A stretch of DNA of 64,000 bases from Streptomyces albospinus (GTDB lineage: Bacteria; Actinomycetota; Actinomycetes; Streptomycetales; Streptomycetaceae). Under the pieces are notes generated by a model that was not told where the DNA came from, did not search any database, and saw only the letters and a list, made by a program, of their open reading frames with translations. The stretch lies in NCBI RefSeq assembly GCF_014648695.1, contig NZ_BMRP01000008.1, forward strand, positions 123,605-187,604, read 5' to 3'. How positions within the stretch are numbered: position 1 is the first letter of the stretch; each line of letters starts with the position of its first letter. The translations under genes were made by a program, and so were the position numbers. Shown in pieces: positions 28,379-37,600 of the stretch.

Positions 28379-28438
28379 CAATCTAGAACGCCCCGACGGG
28401 TCCGGCCAGGGCTGTGGACCGTCTGCTGGAATGGGCCG

Positions 28439-29215
28439 ATGGATCACGACGAGGTGCTCGCCCTGTTCGACCGTCAACTGCGCCGGGAGGCGCCGGCCGA
28501 CTCCCCCGGCGCCCGGGTGGAGCGGGACGGACCGGTGGTGCGGCAGGTCGGCGGGCCCGACGACTGGAACGGTGTCCTGTGGTCCGGTCTCGACGAATCC
28601 ACCGCCGGCCCGGCCATCGCGGCACAGGTCCGGTATTTCGCCGGTCTGGGCCGGGACTGCGAGTGGAAGCTGTACGCCCATGACCGCCCCGCCGACCTCG
28701 GCGACCGGCTGCGGGCGGCCGGGTTCGTGCCGGAGCCCCCGGAGTCCCTGATGGTGGCGCCGGTGCGCGACCTCGCCACGGATGCCGACCCGCCGCCCGG
28801 GGTGCGGCTCGTGCCGGTGACGGGTCCGGCGGGGGTGGAGCTGGTGGTACGGGTCCACGAAGCGGTCTTCGGGACGTCCGCCACCCGAATGCGGCACCGG
28901 CTGCTGGCCCGGCTCGCACAGGATCCGGACTCCCTCGTCATGACGGTGGCGATGGCGGGCGACACCCCGGTGTCCGCAGCCCGAATGGAGCTGACGCCGG
29001 GTAAGGACTTCGCCGGCCTGTGGGGCGGCGGCACGCTCCCCGCCTGGCGTGGACGGGGCATCTACCGGGCACTTGTGGCCCGGCGCGCCGAAATCGCCGC
29101 CGCGCGGAGGGTGCGCTACCTACAGGTGGATGCCACCGTTCAGAGCAGTCCGATTCTGCGCCGGCTGGGGTTCGCCGTGCTCGGCACGACCACGCCGTAC
29201 GTCCGCAGGGCGTAG
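28439..29215 (+). CDS. GNAT family acetyltransferase
   Basis: 258 residues. The C-terminal half is a GNAT domain: VARMELTPG-like strand (SAARMELTPGKDFAGLWGGG), then the acetyl-CoA loop WRGRGIYRALVARRAEIAAA and a final LQVDATVQSSPILRRLGF in which the residues following the Asp form the last strand. The N-terminal 110 residues are a poorly conserved extension. It is divergent from the pump-marR operon and could modify the pump's substrate, but nothing in the sequence proves this. Confidence 0.82.
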   Translation: MDHDEVLALFDRQLRREAPADSPGARVERDGPVVRQVGGPDDWNGVLWSGLDESTAGPAIAAQVRYFAGLGRDCEWKLYAHDRPADLGDRLRAAGFVPEPPESLMVAPVRDLATDADPPPGVRLVPVTGPAGVELVVRVHEAVFGTSATRMRHRLLARLAQDPDSLVMTVAMAGDTPVSAARMELTPGKDFAGLWGGGTLPAWRGRGIYRALVARRAEIAAARRVRYLQVDATVQSSPILRRLGFAVLGTTTPYVRRA

Positions 29216-29393
29216 CGCCACATCGGTCAACTCTCTTGTTCTGTGGAGGAGTTGGGGAAGGGGGTGGGCCCCCGGTCCGTCAACACCGCGGCATCGGGGC
29301 TCCCCAGGGCCACCACTGATGGCATTAGTCCGGATTGCGGCGGTTTATGGCGGATGTAAGCCTGATACCCCATTCCTCGAAGGAGTTGATCGC

Positions 29394-29576
29394 ATGGTTA
29401 CGGATCGCACAGCACCGGGCGAAACCACCGCTCTGGCCACCGAAGTCGAGGGGCTGCTGTCCCCCGAAGAACCCGACGGCGTCTTCCGCGACACCCGCAA
29501 GTGCGTGGACGGGCTGCTCGCGCTCGGCCTGATCCTGATCTCGCCCCCCACCCCTCGCCCGAAGACTCACAGCTGA
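29394..29576 (+). CDS. Small protein (60 aa) leading the five-gene operon
   Basis: The start is ATG at 29394 with AAGGAG 8 nt upstream, an excellent ribosome-binding site for so short a gene. The product is acidic in its first half (LATEVEGLLSPEEPDGVF), has one Cys (DTRKCVDG), then a hydrophobic stretch (GLLALGLILI) and a Pro-rich tail. It has no signal peptide. I do not recognise it. It could be a precursor peptide or a small carrier-like partner, and it lies 11 bp ahead of the next gene in a tightly coupled operon. Confidence 0.6.
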   Translation: MVTDRTAPGETTALATEVEGLLSPEEPDGVFRDTRKCVDGLLALGLILISPPTPRPKTHS

Positions 29577-29587
29577 GGGGTAGTCCG

Positions 29588-30289
29588 TTGGCTGAACAGA
29601 CGCAGGGAGCAGTCGCGCTCAGCGCTGTGATCGCCGATGCCGCAACCGGGGTCGCCCTCGCCCTCCAGGGCGGGGGCGACCCCTACGCACTGTCCCGGAT
29701 CCTGCGGCAGGACGATCCGCTCGCGCCGGCCGCGGTCCGGGTACTGGGCGCCGACGCGCTCGCACCGTACGCGCTGGAACACCGGGCGGCGCCCGGCGGC
29801 GCGGACGACGAAGCAGTGGTGCGGCAGACGCTCGCGGCCTACCCCCCGGGGGCGGACGCCTCCGCGGTGTCGGCATGGAGCTACCGGGGCCTGGTGGAGG
29901 CGTCGCACGCCTACCTCCCCGTCGGTGACCAGCCCTGGCCACGGCCCCCCAAGGCCGGGTCCGACTGGATCGGCACCGACCCCTGGCCCAAGCTGGCGCA
30001 CCGGGTGTCCCAGCTCGCCGCGCTGGCGCTGCCCGGCCTCGCGGCGGACCTGGCTGACCAACTGGCGGCGCGCACCGATGACCTGGCCCGCGGGTTCGTC
30101 CGGGCGGTACGCCGCCGGGACTGGCTCCAGGCGGCCGGGGTCGGCCGCTGGCTGGCCCGGCTCCCCGACGTACCGCCCACCCTCGGGCTGGACGCCGGGC
30201 TGGCGTTCGTCCGGCAGATGGGCGGCGCCGACCCCAGGGTCGCACTGCACGTCGTGGCGGCCCGGCGGTTCCACGGGAGGGGTTGGTGA
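29588..30289 (+). CDS. Unknown protein, first large gene of the operon
   Basis: 233 residues, alpha-helical and soluble. TTG at 29588 is preceded by GAGGGG 7 nt away; no better start exists. Segments such as ALALQGGGDPYALSRILRQD and PWPKLAHRVSQLAALALPG suggest a helical bundle. There are no catalytic motifs I can name. Its stop overlaps the start of the next gene by 4 bp, so it belongs to the same pathway as the DUF6895-like pair. Confidence 0.55.
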   Translation: MAEQTQGAVALSAVIADAATGVALALQGGGDPYALSRILRQDDPLAPAAVRVLGADALAPYALEHRAAPGGADDEAVVRQTLAAYPPGADASAVSAWSYRGLVEASHAYLPVGDQPWPRPPKAGSDWIGTDPWPKLAHRVSQLAALALPGLAADLADQLAARTDDLARGFVRAVRRRDWLQAAGVGRWLARLPDVPPTLGLDAGLAFVRQMGGADPRVALHVVAARRFHGRGW

Positions 30290-31266
30290 CCGGCGGCCGG
30301 GCCGACCCCGGGCTGCTGGACCGGATGGTCGGCAACAGCCTGGGGTGGCTGGAGGAGATGCGGGAGTTCTTCCGCCTGCCGCCGAACGCGACGACGGACG
30401 CCGATCCCAACCTCACCCTCAAACCGATCGGTGAACTGGCCCAACTCACCCAGCTCATCGCGGCGTCGCATCCCCGGGCCGGGCTCCGCGCCGCTGCGGA
30501 CCGGCTGTTCGCCTTCGCCTGGCGGGAGACCCGTGAGGGGGAGCTGTTCGCCGAGCTGATCCGCGGTGAGCCCCACGCCACCTATCCCGTGGAGATCTAC
30601 GGGGTGTTCGCGCAGTCCGGTCTGCGGCATCCGGCCGTCGAGGAGCTGGTGCCGGCCACGACCGGACTGCGCGGCTGGCGGGTGGCGCGCGAGGACCGCA
30701 CCCGTACGCTCAGCGTGCTCAACGCGGAGCGGCGGATCGGACTGGCCCAGCACACCGACTTCGACGCGGAGTTCGCGCTGACCGGGCTGGGGCTGATGCC
30801 GGAGCCCTGGGCGCTGGACCGCAGGGCGGCCTACGGCGTGACCCATGACGTCTTCCATCTCACCGACTGGGGGCGCGACCGCCGGCGGCTCTCCCCCGAG
30901 CTGGCCGGCTATCTGCGGCTCTGGCTTCCCTCCTGGCTGGAGAACTGGCTGGAGGAGCAACTGTGGGACCTCGTGGGCGAGTTGCTGGCCGTGGCGGCCT
31001 GCCTGCCCGAGGCCCCGTACGATCCGGCGGCCTGGCAGCGGCTGGCCGGCGCGCAGGCCGCCGACGGCAGCGTGCCCGAGACGGGCGCCGCACCGCGCCC
31101 CGCCGACCGGGCCGAGGCGTTCTTGGCCTGCTACCACTCCACCCTGGTGACCGCGTTCGCCGGCACCCTCGCCCGTACCGCCCCGGACGGGGCCGAAGCC
31201 GGCCCGCTGGCCGGGGTCGCGGCGGGGGCCGGGCGGACGCCCTGCGAAAGCGAGGCGGCGCCGTGA
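30286..31266 (+). CDS. DUF6895-like protein (first paralogue)
   Basis: 326 residues. Compared with the next gene's product it shares LKPIGELAQLTQL, the EPHATYPVEIYGVFAQSGLRHP block, LSVLNAERRIGLAQHTDFDA, EPWALDRRAAYGVTHDVFHL and LTDWG. The conserved His pair in THDVFHLTDWG and the Glu/His positions could form a metal site. From memory the family is annotated DUF6895 in actinomycetes; I cannot check that here. Known function: none. GTG at 30286 overlaps the preceding stop. Confidence 0.65.
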   Translation: MTGGRADPGLLDRMVGNSLGWLEEMREFFRLPPNATTDADPNLTLKPIGELAQLTQLIAASHPRAGLRAAADRLFAFAWRETREGELFAELIRGEPHATYPVEIYGVFAQSGLRHPAVEELVPATTGLRGWRVAREDRTRTLSVLNAERRIGLAQHTDFDAEFALTGLGLMPEPWALDRRAAYGVTHDVFHLTDWGRDRRRLSPELAGYLRLWLPSWLENWLEEQLWDLVGELLAVAACLPEAPYDPAAWQRLAGAQAADGSVPETGAAPRPADRAEAFLACYHSTLVTAFAGTLARTAPDGAEAGPLAGVAAGAGRTPCESEAAP

Positions 31267-32207
31267 CCGTGCCGGCTGCGTCCATGGTGTCCCCGGCCTC
31301 CGCCGCACTGGTGCACGGTGTCGGCGACCGGGCCCTGACCTGGATCGACGCGCACCGTGACCACTTCCGGCTGACCCCCGAGGACCGCGCCACGGGCAGC
31401 GCGATGATCGAACGGCTCAAGCCCATCGGGGAGTTGGCCGTCAACATGCAGGTGCTCTTCCGGGAGGGCGTGGCCGGGTCCCGGCAGCGCACCCGGGCCG
31501 GGCAGCTGCTGGACTTCACCTGGCGGGAGCTGCTGGACGGCGGCAACGTACTGGCCGCCCTCCAGCACGATGAACCCCACTCGCCGGTGCCACTGGAGGT
31601 CTATGCGCACTTCCACGAACTGGGCCACCGCCACCCCGGCCTGGAGGCGGCCCTGGAGGCGGCCCGGCGGACCACCACGTGGACCACGCTGGAGATGGTG
31701 CCCAACCGGCGGCTCGGGGTGCTCAACGCCGAGCGCAAACTCGGGCTCGCGCCCAGCGCCGACTTCGACCAGGCGCTGGAGCGCACCTGGCTGGGGCAGC
31801 TCCCCGAGCCCTGGACGGTGCAGCTGCACATCGCGTACGACATCACCCACACCGTCTTCCACCTCACCGACTGGGGCGAGGCGCCCGACCGGATCCCGCC
31901 GGCGATCGCCGACTACCTCAGCCGGTACCTGCCCGCCTGGATGGAGGACTGGGCGGAGCTCGAACACTGGGATCTGCTCGGCGAGCTCCTGATCGTCGAC
32001 GCCTGCCTGCCGCGCCCCACACTGGACGCACGGCTGTGGCAGCGGTACGCCGCCGCCCAGGCCGCCAACGGCGCGATGCCCATCCACCACGCGATGCCGC
32101 AGGGCGATGCGGCGGAGGTCTTCGACCAGGTCCACCACCCCACCCTGGTCGCCGCGTTCGCCTCGGCGATGGCGACGTCCCGGGTGCTGTCCGGCGACGC
32201 CCGCTGA
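31263..32207 (+). CDS. DUF6895-like protein (second paralogue)
   Basis: 314 residues and clearly homologous to the preceding gene over its whole length: LKPIGELAVNMQVLF, DEPHSPVPLEVYAHFHELGH, LGVLNAERKLGLAPSADFDQ and AYDITHTVFHLTDWG. The shared TH-x-V-F-H-L-T-D-W-G block is the best conserved. Tandem paralogues with 4-bp overlaps suggest a heteromeric complex. An extra HELGHRHPG segment here is absent from the first copy and resembles, without proving, a metal-binding HExxH-like pattern. Confidence 0.65.
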   Translation: MTVPAASMVSPASAALVHGVGDRALTWIDAHRDHFRLTPEDRATGSAMIERLKPIGELAVNMQVLFREGVAGSRQRTRAGQLLDFTWRELLDGGNVLAALQHDEPHSPVPLEVYAHFHELGHRHPGLEAALEAARRTTTWTTLEMVPNRRLGVLNAERKLGLAPSADFDQALERTWLGQLPEPWTVQLHIAYDITHTVFHLTDWGEAPDRIPPAIADYLSRYLPAWMEDWAELEHWDLLGELLIVDACLPRPTLDARLWQRYAAAQAANGAMPIHHAMPQGDAAEVFDQVHHPTLVAAFASAMATSRVLSGDAR

Positions 32208-33247
32208 TGCGGCCCGAAGGCGGCGGGACGGCGCTCGCGGACCGGCTCGCGGACGCGGTCACCGGGATCGAGGCCCCGGACGTCGTGCTGGCCGTCACCC
32301 GGCACGGCCGGCGCACCGTGGTCAGCGGCGGCACCGCGCCGGCACCGCCGACCCCGCGCCATGCGCTGCGCTACGAACTCGGCTCGCTCTCCAAGACGTT
32401 CACCGTGCTGCTGCTCGCGGAACTGGCGGCGACCGGAGTGCTCCGCCTGGACGACCCGCTCACCGCCCACCTGCCGCGGCTGCCGCTGCCGCACCCGCAG
32501 TCCCGACGCATCACCCTGCGGCATCTGGCCACCCACACCTCCGGGCTGCCGCGGATCCCCACCGACCTGCTGGCCGGCGCGCTGCTGCGCCCGTACGACG
32601 ACGCCTACTCCCGCTATGACACCGAGCGGCTGCTGCGCACCTTCGCACACACCCGTCCGCGGCACCGCCCCGGGACCCGCTGGCGCTACTCCAACTTCGG
32701 TCTGGCGCTGCTCGGCCCGGCCATGAGCGGTGCGGCGGGCACCGACTACGCCACCCTGCTCGGCACCCGGATCCTCGGCCCGCTCGGGCTGACGGGCACC
32801 TCCCTGGCGCCCGGTGCGACCGGCACCGACGCCATCGGCCACCGGACCAACGGGAGCACCCCGGTCCGCGGCGCCGACATGGGCGCGTTCGCCGCCGCCG
32901 GGGCGGTCCGCGCCACCCCCGCCGACCTGCTGACCTACCTGGAGGCCCACCTCTCCCCCGACGGCTCCCCGCTGCCGCGGGCGCTGCGCGAGGTGCAGAT
33001 CCCGCTGCTGCGGCGCGGCTGGCGGCACCGCAACACCCACACCCTGACGTGGTTTCAGCACCCTGCGCGGTACGGGCCGCTGCTCTTCCACGGCGGGGCG
33101 ACCTTCGGCCAGCAGGCGTTCCTCGGCTACCACCCGGCGACCGGGACCGGGCTGGTCGCGCTCGCCACCCGGCGCGGCCGTACCTGCCGGATGGTGACCA
33201 CCGCCTACGAGCTGCTGTACGCGCTGGCCCGCGAACCGGCCGGGTGA
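32207..33247 (+). CDS. Serine beta-lactamase-fold hydrolase (class C / esterase type)
   Basis: 346 residues. All three active-site boxes are present: S60-L-S-K63, Y161-S-N163 and H295-G-G. No signal peptide or membrane anchor is seen, so it is probably cytoplasmic, unlike secreted beta-lactamases or penicillin-binding proteins. Relatives act as esterases, D-amino-acid peptidases or transacylases, several inside biosynthetic clusters. ATG at 32207 overlaps the preceding stop by one base. It ends the operon 37 bp from the convergent regulator. Confidence 0.82.
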   Translation: MRPEGGGTALADRLADAVTGIEAPDVVLAVTRHGRRTVVSGGTAPAPPTPRHALRYELGSLSKTFTVLLLAELAATGVLRLDDPLTAHLPRLPLPHPQSRRITLRHLATHTSGLPRIPTDLLAGALLRPYDDAYSRYDTERLLRTFAHTRPRHRPGTRWRYSNFGLALLGPAMSGAAGTDYATLLGTRILGPLGLTGTSLAPGATGTDAIGHRTNGSTPVRGADMGAFAAAGAVRATPADLLTYLEAHLSPDGSPLPRALREVQIPLLRRGWRHRNTHTLTWFQHPARYGPLLFHGGATFGQQAFLGYHPATGTGLVALATRRGRTCRMVTTAYELLYALAREPAG

Positions 33248-33284
33248 GGCCCAAGCCGCCCGTCGGGCGCCGTGGTCGCCGCGG

Positions 33285-35312
33285 TCACAGCTCCCCGGCC
33301 ACGATGCGGGCGAGCAACGCCTCGGGGCTCTGCTCGGCGGCCCGGTCGAAGACCTCGGCGTACGCCTCGTCGCCGATCGCGGCGCGGGCCCGCTGCTCGC
33401 ACTCCTCGCGGACCGCGCGCAACTCCGGTGTGCCGCGCTGCGGGTGGCCGACCGTCCGCCACACGGCCTGGCCGCCGCCGTAGACGAGGGCTGCCGCCGC
33501 GCCGTCGCCCTGGGCCGCGACCGCAGCCGCCAGCAGGTCCAGGCCCAGCGCGATACCGAACTTGTCGCCGATGTGCTGCTTGGCGGCGAGCATGGCCCGG
33601 GCGTGGTCCGCGGACTCCTCGGGCCGACCCTGGAAGAGGGCGATCAGGGCGAGCTGGTAGTCGGTGTACGAGCGGGACCAGTATTCGCCGCGCACCTCGC
33701 AGCCGTGCCGCAGCGCGGTGGCCTGGGCACGGGCCTCGTCCAGCCGGCCCAGGGCGGTGAGCGCGAAGAGCCGCACGAGATGGCAGCGCAGCCGGCCGGC
33801 GGAGGCGAACGGGTCGTCCGGCGGCGGGCCGAGGACCTGTTCCGCGACGGTGAAGGCGGTCAGCGGGCGGCCGGCCATGAGATGGGTGAGGCCGATGAGG
33901 TAGCCGGCGGCGAGCAGCGCGTCGGCACCGTCCTCGCGCGCGGCGCGGGCGCACCGGCGGCCGAGCGTCTCGGCGGTGTCCAGGTCGCCCTGGAGGAGGA
34001 CCGCGACGCCGAGCGCCCACAGCGCCCGGGTGCGGGCCGGGCCGGGGGCGTCATGGGCGGCGAGGGCACGTTCCAAGTAGTCGCGGGCCTCGTGCAGATG
34101 GCCGCAGCAGCTCCAGAAGAAGCCGATGGCGGCGCTGAGTTCCTGGGCGCGCTCCGGCGCGGCGTGCAGCAGGTGGTCCAGCGCGGTGCACAGATCGACA
34201 TGCGCGTCGGCGACCCGGCCGTACCAGCTGACCTGCTCGGGGCCGAGCCAGCCGAGTTCGGCGCGGCATCCGAAGCCGACGAAGTGCGCGGCGTGCCGGT
34301 CGGCGACGCCGGCCACCTCGCCCAGTTCCGCCAGCCACATCCGGCCGTACTCGCGCAGCGTGTCGAGCATCCGGAAGCGGACGCCCTCGCGGTGGATGAC
34401 CGACTTGGCGGCGAGGCCGGCCAGGGCGGTGCGCACGCCGTCGCCGGTGAGCGGGCCGCCCGCGCAGACGGCACCCGCGGACTCGGCGTCGAAGGTGCCG
34501 CGGAAGACGGAGAGCCGGGCCCACAGCAGCCGCTCCAGCGGCTCGCACAGCTCGTGGCTCCAGCCGATGGCGGTGCGCAGCGTGCGGTGCCGCGGGGTCC
34601 AGGCGGTCTCGGTGCCGTCCAGGACGTCGAAGCGGGAGCCGATGCGCTCGGCGACGCGGGCGAGCGGGCTGTGCGCCAGCTGGGCGCCGGCCAGTTCCAG
34701 GGCGAGCGGGATCCCTTCGAGGCGCCGGCAGATCTCCGCCGCGGCCCCGGCGTTGGCCGGGTCGGTGAGCTGGAGGTCCGGCGCCGCGGTGCCGGCCCGA
34801 TCGGTGAAGAGCGCCAGCGCGTCGTTGTCGCCGGTGCACGGCAGCGGGCCGACCTCGGTGATCCACTCGCCGACGACGTCCAGCGGCTGTCTGCTGGTGA
34901 CCAGTACGGTGACGGCGGGGGCGGCGGTCAGCAGATCGCCGACCAGGTCCCGGCAGGCGGCGACGAGGTGTTCGCAGGAGTCCAGGACCAGCAGCAGCCG
35001 CTTGTCGGCGAGCCATTCGCAGAGCGCGGCCACCGGCGTCCGTGCCGAGTGGTCGGCCAGCCCGACGGCGTCGCAGACGGCGGCGACCAGCAACTGGTCG
35101 CCGCGTAACGGCCAGAGCGGCGCCCACCGGACGCCGTCGGGGAAGCGCGGCTCCGCGGCCCGGGCGGCCCGCATGGCGATCCGGGTCTTTCCCACGCCGC
35201 CGGGGCCGGTCAGGGTGATCAGCCGGTGCTGGCTCAACTCGCGGTACAGCTGCCTCAGTTCGGGTCGCCGGCCGACAAAGCTTGTCGACTCGTCGGGAAT
35301 ATCGCTGGTCAC
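33285..35312 (-). CDS. NB-ARC/TPR regulator of the AfsR class lacking a DNA-binding domain
   Basis: 675 residues. The P-loop ATPase is clear: SFVGRRPELRQLYRELSQHR, Walker A LTGPGGVGKTRIAMR, Walker B LLLVLDSCEHL, sensor VTSRQPL and LPLALELAGAQL. A winged-helix-like NB-ARC part follows, then TPR-type helices to the C-terminus. Neither an N-terminal SARP/OmpR domain nor a C-terminal LuxR HTH is visible. GTG at 35312 is the start; upstream in-frame sequence is disordered shadow. Known full-length relatives are LuxR/SARP-type activators of secondary metabolism, so this may be a signalling partner needing another DNA-binding protein. It faces the five-gene operon end to end. Confidence 0.8.
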   Translation of the reverse strand: MTSDIPDESTSFVGRRPELRQLYRELSQHRLITLTGPGGVGKTRIAMRAARAAEPRFPDGVRWAPLWPLRGDQLLVAAVCDAVGLADHSARTPVAALCEWLADKRLLLVLDSCEHLVAACRDLVGDLLTAAPAVTVLVTSRQPLDVVGEWITEVGPLPCTGDNDALALFTDRAGTAAPDLQLTDPANAGAAAEICRRLEGIPLALELAGAQLAHSPLARVAERIGSRFDVLDGTETAWTPRHRTLRTAIGWSHELCEPLERLLWARLSVFRGTFDAESAGAVCAGGPLTGDGVRTALAGLAAKSVIHREGVRFRMLDTLREYGRMWLAELGEVAGVADRHAAHFVGFGCRAELGWLGPEQVSWYGRVADAHVDLCTALDHLLHAAPERAQELSAAIGFFWSCCGHLHEARDYLERALAAHDAPGPARTRALWALGVAVLLQGDLDTAETLGRRCARAAREDGADALLAAGYLIGLTHLMAGRPLTAFTVAEQVLGPPPDDPFASAGRLRCHLVRLFALTALGRLDEARAQATALRHGCEVRGEYWSRSYTDYQLALIALFQGRPEESADHARAMLAAKQHIGDKFGIALGLDLLAAAVAAQGDGAAAALVYGGGQAVWRTVGHPQRGTPELRAVREECEQRARAAIGDEAYAEVFDRAAEQSPEALLARIVAGEL

Positions 35313-35367
35313 CGGCCCAGTTTGCCCCACTCCGGAGGGAACCCACATCGCGCGGGCCCCGGGCGGA

Positions 35368-37233
35368 TCACGGTGTGACGATGGGGAAGTCGGGGTCGGG
35401 GGTGCTGAGCAGGCCGAGGAGTTCGTGGAGGGCCGCCCCCGGCTCACCCTCGTGGGTGACGGCGGACAGACCGCCGCCGGTGAGCAGATCGCGGAGCTGG
35501 GTGGTGGTGAGGCTCAGCGTCAGATCCGGCTGCCGGTCGCCGGAGGCGGTGGGGCGGCCGGGGGTGCTGAGGTGGGTGAGGGCGCCGTGGGAGAGGGTGA
35601 GGTGCCAGGTGCGGTCCTCGTCGGCGAGGTAGAGGTCGATGGTGAGGTGGGCCGACCAGGCCCGGGGGCCGTCGACGCGGATCGCGAGCGAGTCGAGGAG
35701 CTGGTCGACGGTGCGGGCCCGGACGATGTCGGGTCCGGGGGCCTCCGGGTCGGTGGCGGGCGGTCGTGCGTCGGCTGGACGGCCGCGCAGTTCCATGGCG
35801 CCGGTGAGGTAGTAGTTGCGCCAGGTGCCGTTCTCGCAGCCGTATCCCAGCCGCTCGTAGACGGTGGCCAGTTCGCGGCGGGCGCGCAGGTTCTGCGGGG
35901 CGGCGAAGACGGCGTGGTTGAGGAGGGTGGCGGCGAACCGGAGGTCGCCGTCGGCGGCGAACCGCTTGCCCGCGTCCACGGTGGCCTCCACGCCGCCCAG
36001 GATGTCCACGTAGCGCCGGGCCTGCTCGGCCGGCGGGTACTCCCAGAGGTGCGCGGGGTTGCCGTCGAACCAGCCGAGGTAGCGCTGGTAGATCGCCTTG
36101 ACGTTGTGGCTGAGCGAGCCGTAGTAGCCGTGGTGCGCCCACCGCCGCTCCAGGTCCGGGGGCAGCCGCAGCTCCTCGGCGATCTCGGCGCCGGTGTGCC
36201 CTTCGTTGAGCAGCCGCAGCGTCTGGTCGTGGAGATACGCGTACAGGTCGCGCTGGTTGGCCAGCAGGGTGCGGATCCGCTCGTTGCCCCAGGTCGGCCA
36301 GTGGTGGGAGGCGAAGGCGACCTCGGTGTCGGCGCCGAAGAGGGCCAGGGCCTCGTTGAGGTAGCGGGCCCAGCGCCGGGTGTCACGGACCACCGCACCG
36401 CGCAGGGTGAGGATGCTGTGCAGCGTGTGGATGGCGTTCTCCGCGGTGCAGAGCGCCTGGTGGGACGGGGAGGCGAAGTTCATCGACGCGGGGGCGTCGG
36501 TGCCCGGGGTGAGCTGGAAGACCAGGCGCACGCCGTCGACGATCTCCTCCTGTCCGGTGCGGGTGATGTCCACGGTCGGCGGGATGAAGGTGCGGGTGCC
36601 GGTGGAGGTGGTGGTGCCCAGGCCGCAGCCGATCTGGCCGCCCGGCCCCTTCGGGAGCCGGGTGCCGTACATGTACTCCGCGCGCCGGCTCATCGCCGGT
36701 CCCGTGTAGAGCTGCTCGCCGACCGCGTGCGCCCGGAATCCGGTCGGCGCGAGGACCGGTACGGGGTCCCGGCCGGGCGGCAGCACGCCGCGTCCGCCGC
36801 CGAAGTGGTCGATGTGCGCATGGGTGTAGATCAGGCCGGTGACCGGCCGGTCACCGCGGTGCTTTCGGTAGAGCTCCAGCGCCGCGGCGGCGGTCTCGGC
36901 GGAGAGCAGCGGGTCGACGACGAGGACCCCGTGATCGCCCTCGATGAGCGTCATGTTGGACAGGTCCAGACCGCGCGCCTGGTAGATGCCGTCGGTCACC
37001 TCGTACAGGCCCTGCCGGCTCACCAGCCTCCCCTGGCGCCACAGGCTCTCGTTCGCGGTCTCGGGGCAGTTCCCTGCCAGGAAGGCGTAGTCCTCGGCGT
37101 CCCAGACCACCCGTCCGTCCGCCGCGGTGATGCGGGGCGGGTCGAGCGAGGCGATGAAGCCGCGGTCGGCGTCGGCGAAGTCTTCGTGGTCATCGACGGG
37201 CACAGCGTGCTCATCCACAGGCACAGCGGTCAC
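35368..37233 (-). CDS. Alkylsulfatase-type metallo-beta-lactamase hydrolase
   Basis: 621 residues with the SdsA1/linear primary-alkylsulfatase layout. An N-terminal metallo-beta-lactamase domain has T-H138-A-H140-I-D142-H143-F-G-G for the di-zinc site, then LTPGTDAPASMNF and FASHHWPTWG. A middle helical dimerisation domain follows (TLLANQRDLYAYLHDQTLRL, LGWFDGNPAHLWEYPP), and an SCP2-like C-terminal domain. No signal peptide is present, so cytoplasmic. The start GTG at 37233 has GAGAGGTGG upstream. Characterised relatives hydrolyse alkyl sulfates; the real substrate is unknown. Confidence 0.88.
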   Translation of the reverse strand: MTAVPVDEHAVPVDDHEDFADADRGFIASLDPPRITAADGRVVWDAEDYAFLAGNCPETANESLWRQGRLVSRQGLYEVTDGIYQARGLDLSNMTLIEGDHGVLVVDPLLSAETAAAALELYRKHRGDRPVTGLIYTHAHIDHFGGGRGVLPPGRDPVPVLAPTGFRAHAVGEQLYTGPAMSRRAEYMYGTRLPKGPGGQIGCGLGTTTSTGTRTFIPPTVDITRTGQEEIVDGVRLVFQLTPGTDAPASMNFASPSHQALCTAENAIHTLHSILTLRGAVVRDTRRWARYLNEALALFGADTEVAFASHHWPTWGNERIRTLLANQRDLYAYLHDQTLRLLNEGHTGAEIAEELRLPPDLERRWAHHGYYGSLSHNVKAIYQRYLGWFDGNPAHLWEYPPAEQARRYVDILGGVEATVDAGKRFAADGDLRFAATLLNHAVFAAPQNLRARRELATVYERLGYGCENGTWRNYYLTGAMELRGRPADARPPATDPEAPGPDIVRARTVDQLLDSLAIRVDGPRAWSAHLTIDLYLADEDRTWHLTLSHGALTHLSTPGRPTASGDRQPDLTLSLTTTQLRDLLTGGGLSAVTHEGEPGAALHELLGLLSTPDPDFPIVTP

Positions 37234-37333
37234 GGCGCGCCACCTCTCGGGGACGGCGGGCCACCACGGGCGCATGGCCCACACGTCCGATTTAACCTAA
37301 AATGCTCGGTTATCGCACGTGTGGGTCACGCGA

Positions 37334-37600
37334 TCACGGCACCACACCGGCTCGGCGGGGAGCGCCGGCCGTCCAGCCCGTCGCGGGCGAGCCGGGGGCC
37401 TGCCTCGGACAGAACACCCAGGCCCGCAGCGCGCCCTCGCCACCACCGATACCGGCCGCGGTCGTGAAGCGGTCGGAGGCGTACGCCGTGGGCAGCAGCG
37501 CTGCGGTGCGCGCGGCGCCCCGGCTCATCGCGGCGCCGAACCGGGCGGAGATCTCCGGCTGTTGCTGCTGTTGCTGCTGCTGCGGCGCCTCGTACGGCAC
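37334..37600 (-). CDS. Possible small protein with an N-terminal polyglutamine run
   Basis: An 88-codon frame on the minus strand starts at GTG 37600 with GGAGAGG 9 nt upstream. After PYEAP it has eight consecutive Gln (mixed CAG/CAA codons), then SARFGAAMSRGAARTAALLP and a Gly/Ala-rich remainder. No family is recognised. It would lie just ahead of the sulfatase gene on the same strand. The GC-rich background makes chance frames common, so this is tentative. Confidence 0.35.
   Translation of the reverse strand: MPYEAPQQQQQQQQPEISARFGAAMSRGAARTAALLPTAYASDRFTTAAGIGGGEGALRAWVFCPRQAPGSPATGWTAGAPRRAGVVP

Noticed and set aside
26702..28380. Long plus-strand frame running across the MFS pump into the acetyltransferase
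   Set aside because: Only the part after 28439 has acetyltransferase homology; the rest is antisense to the transporter.
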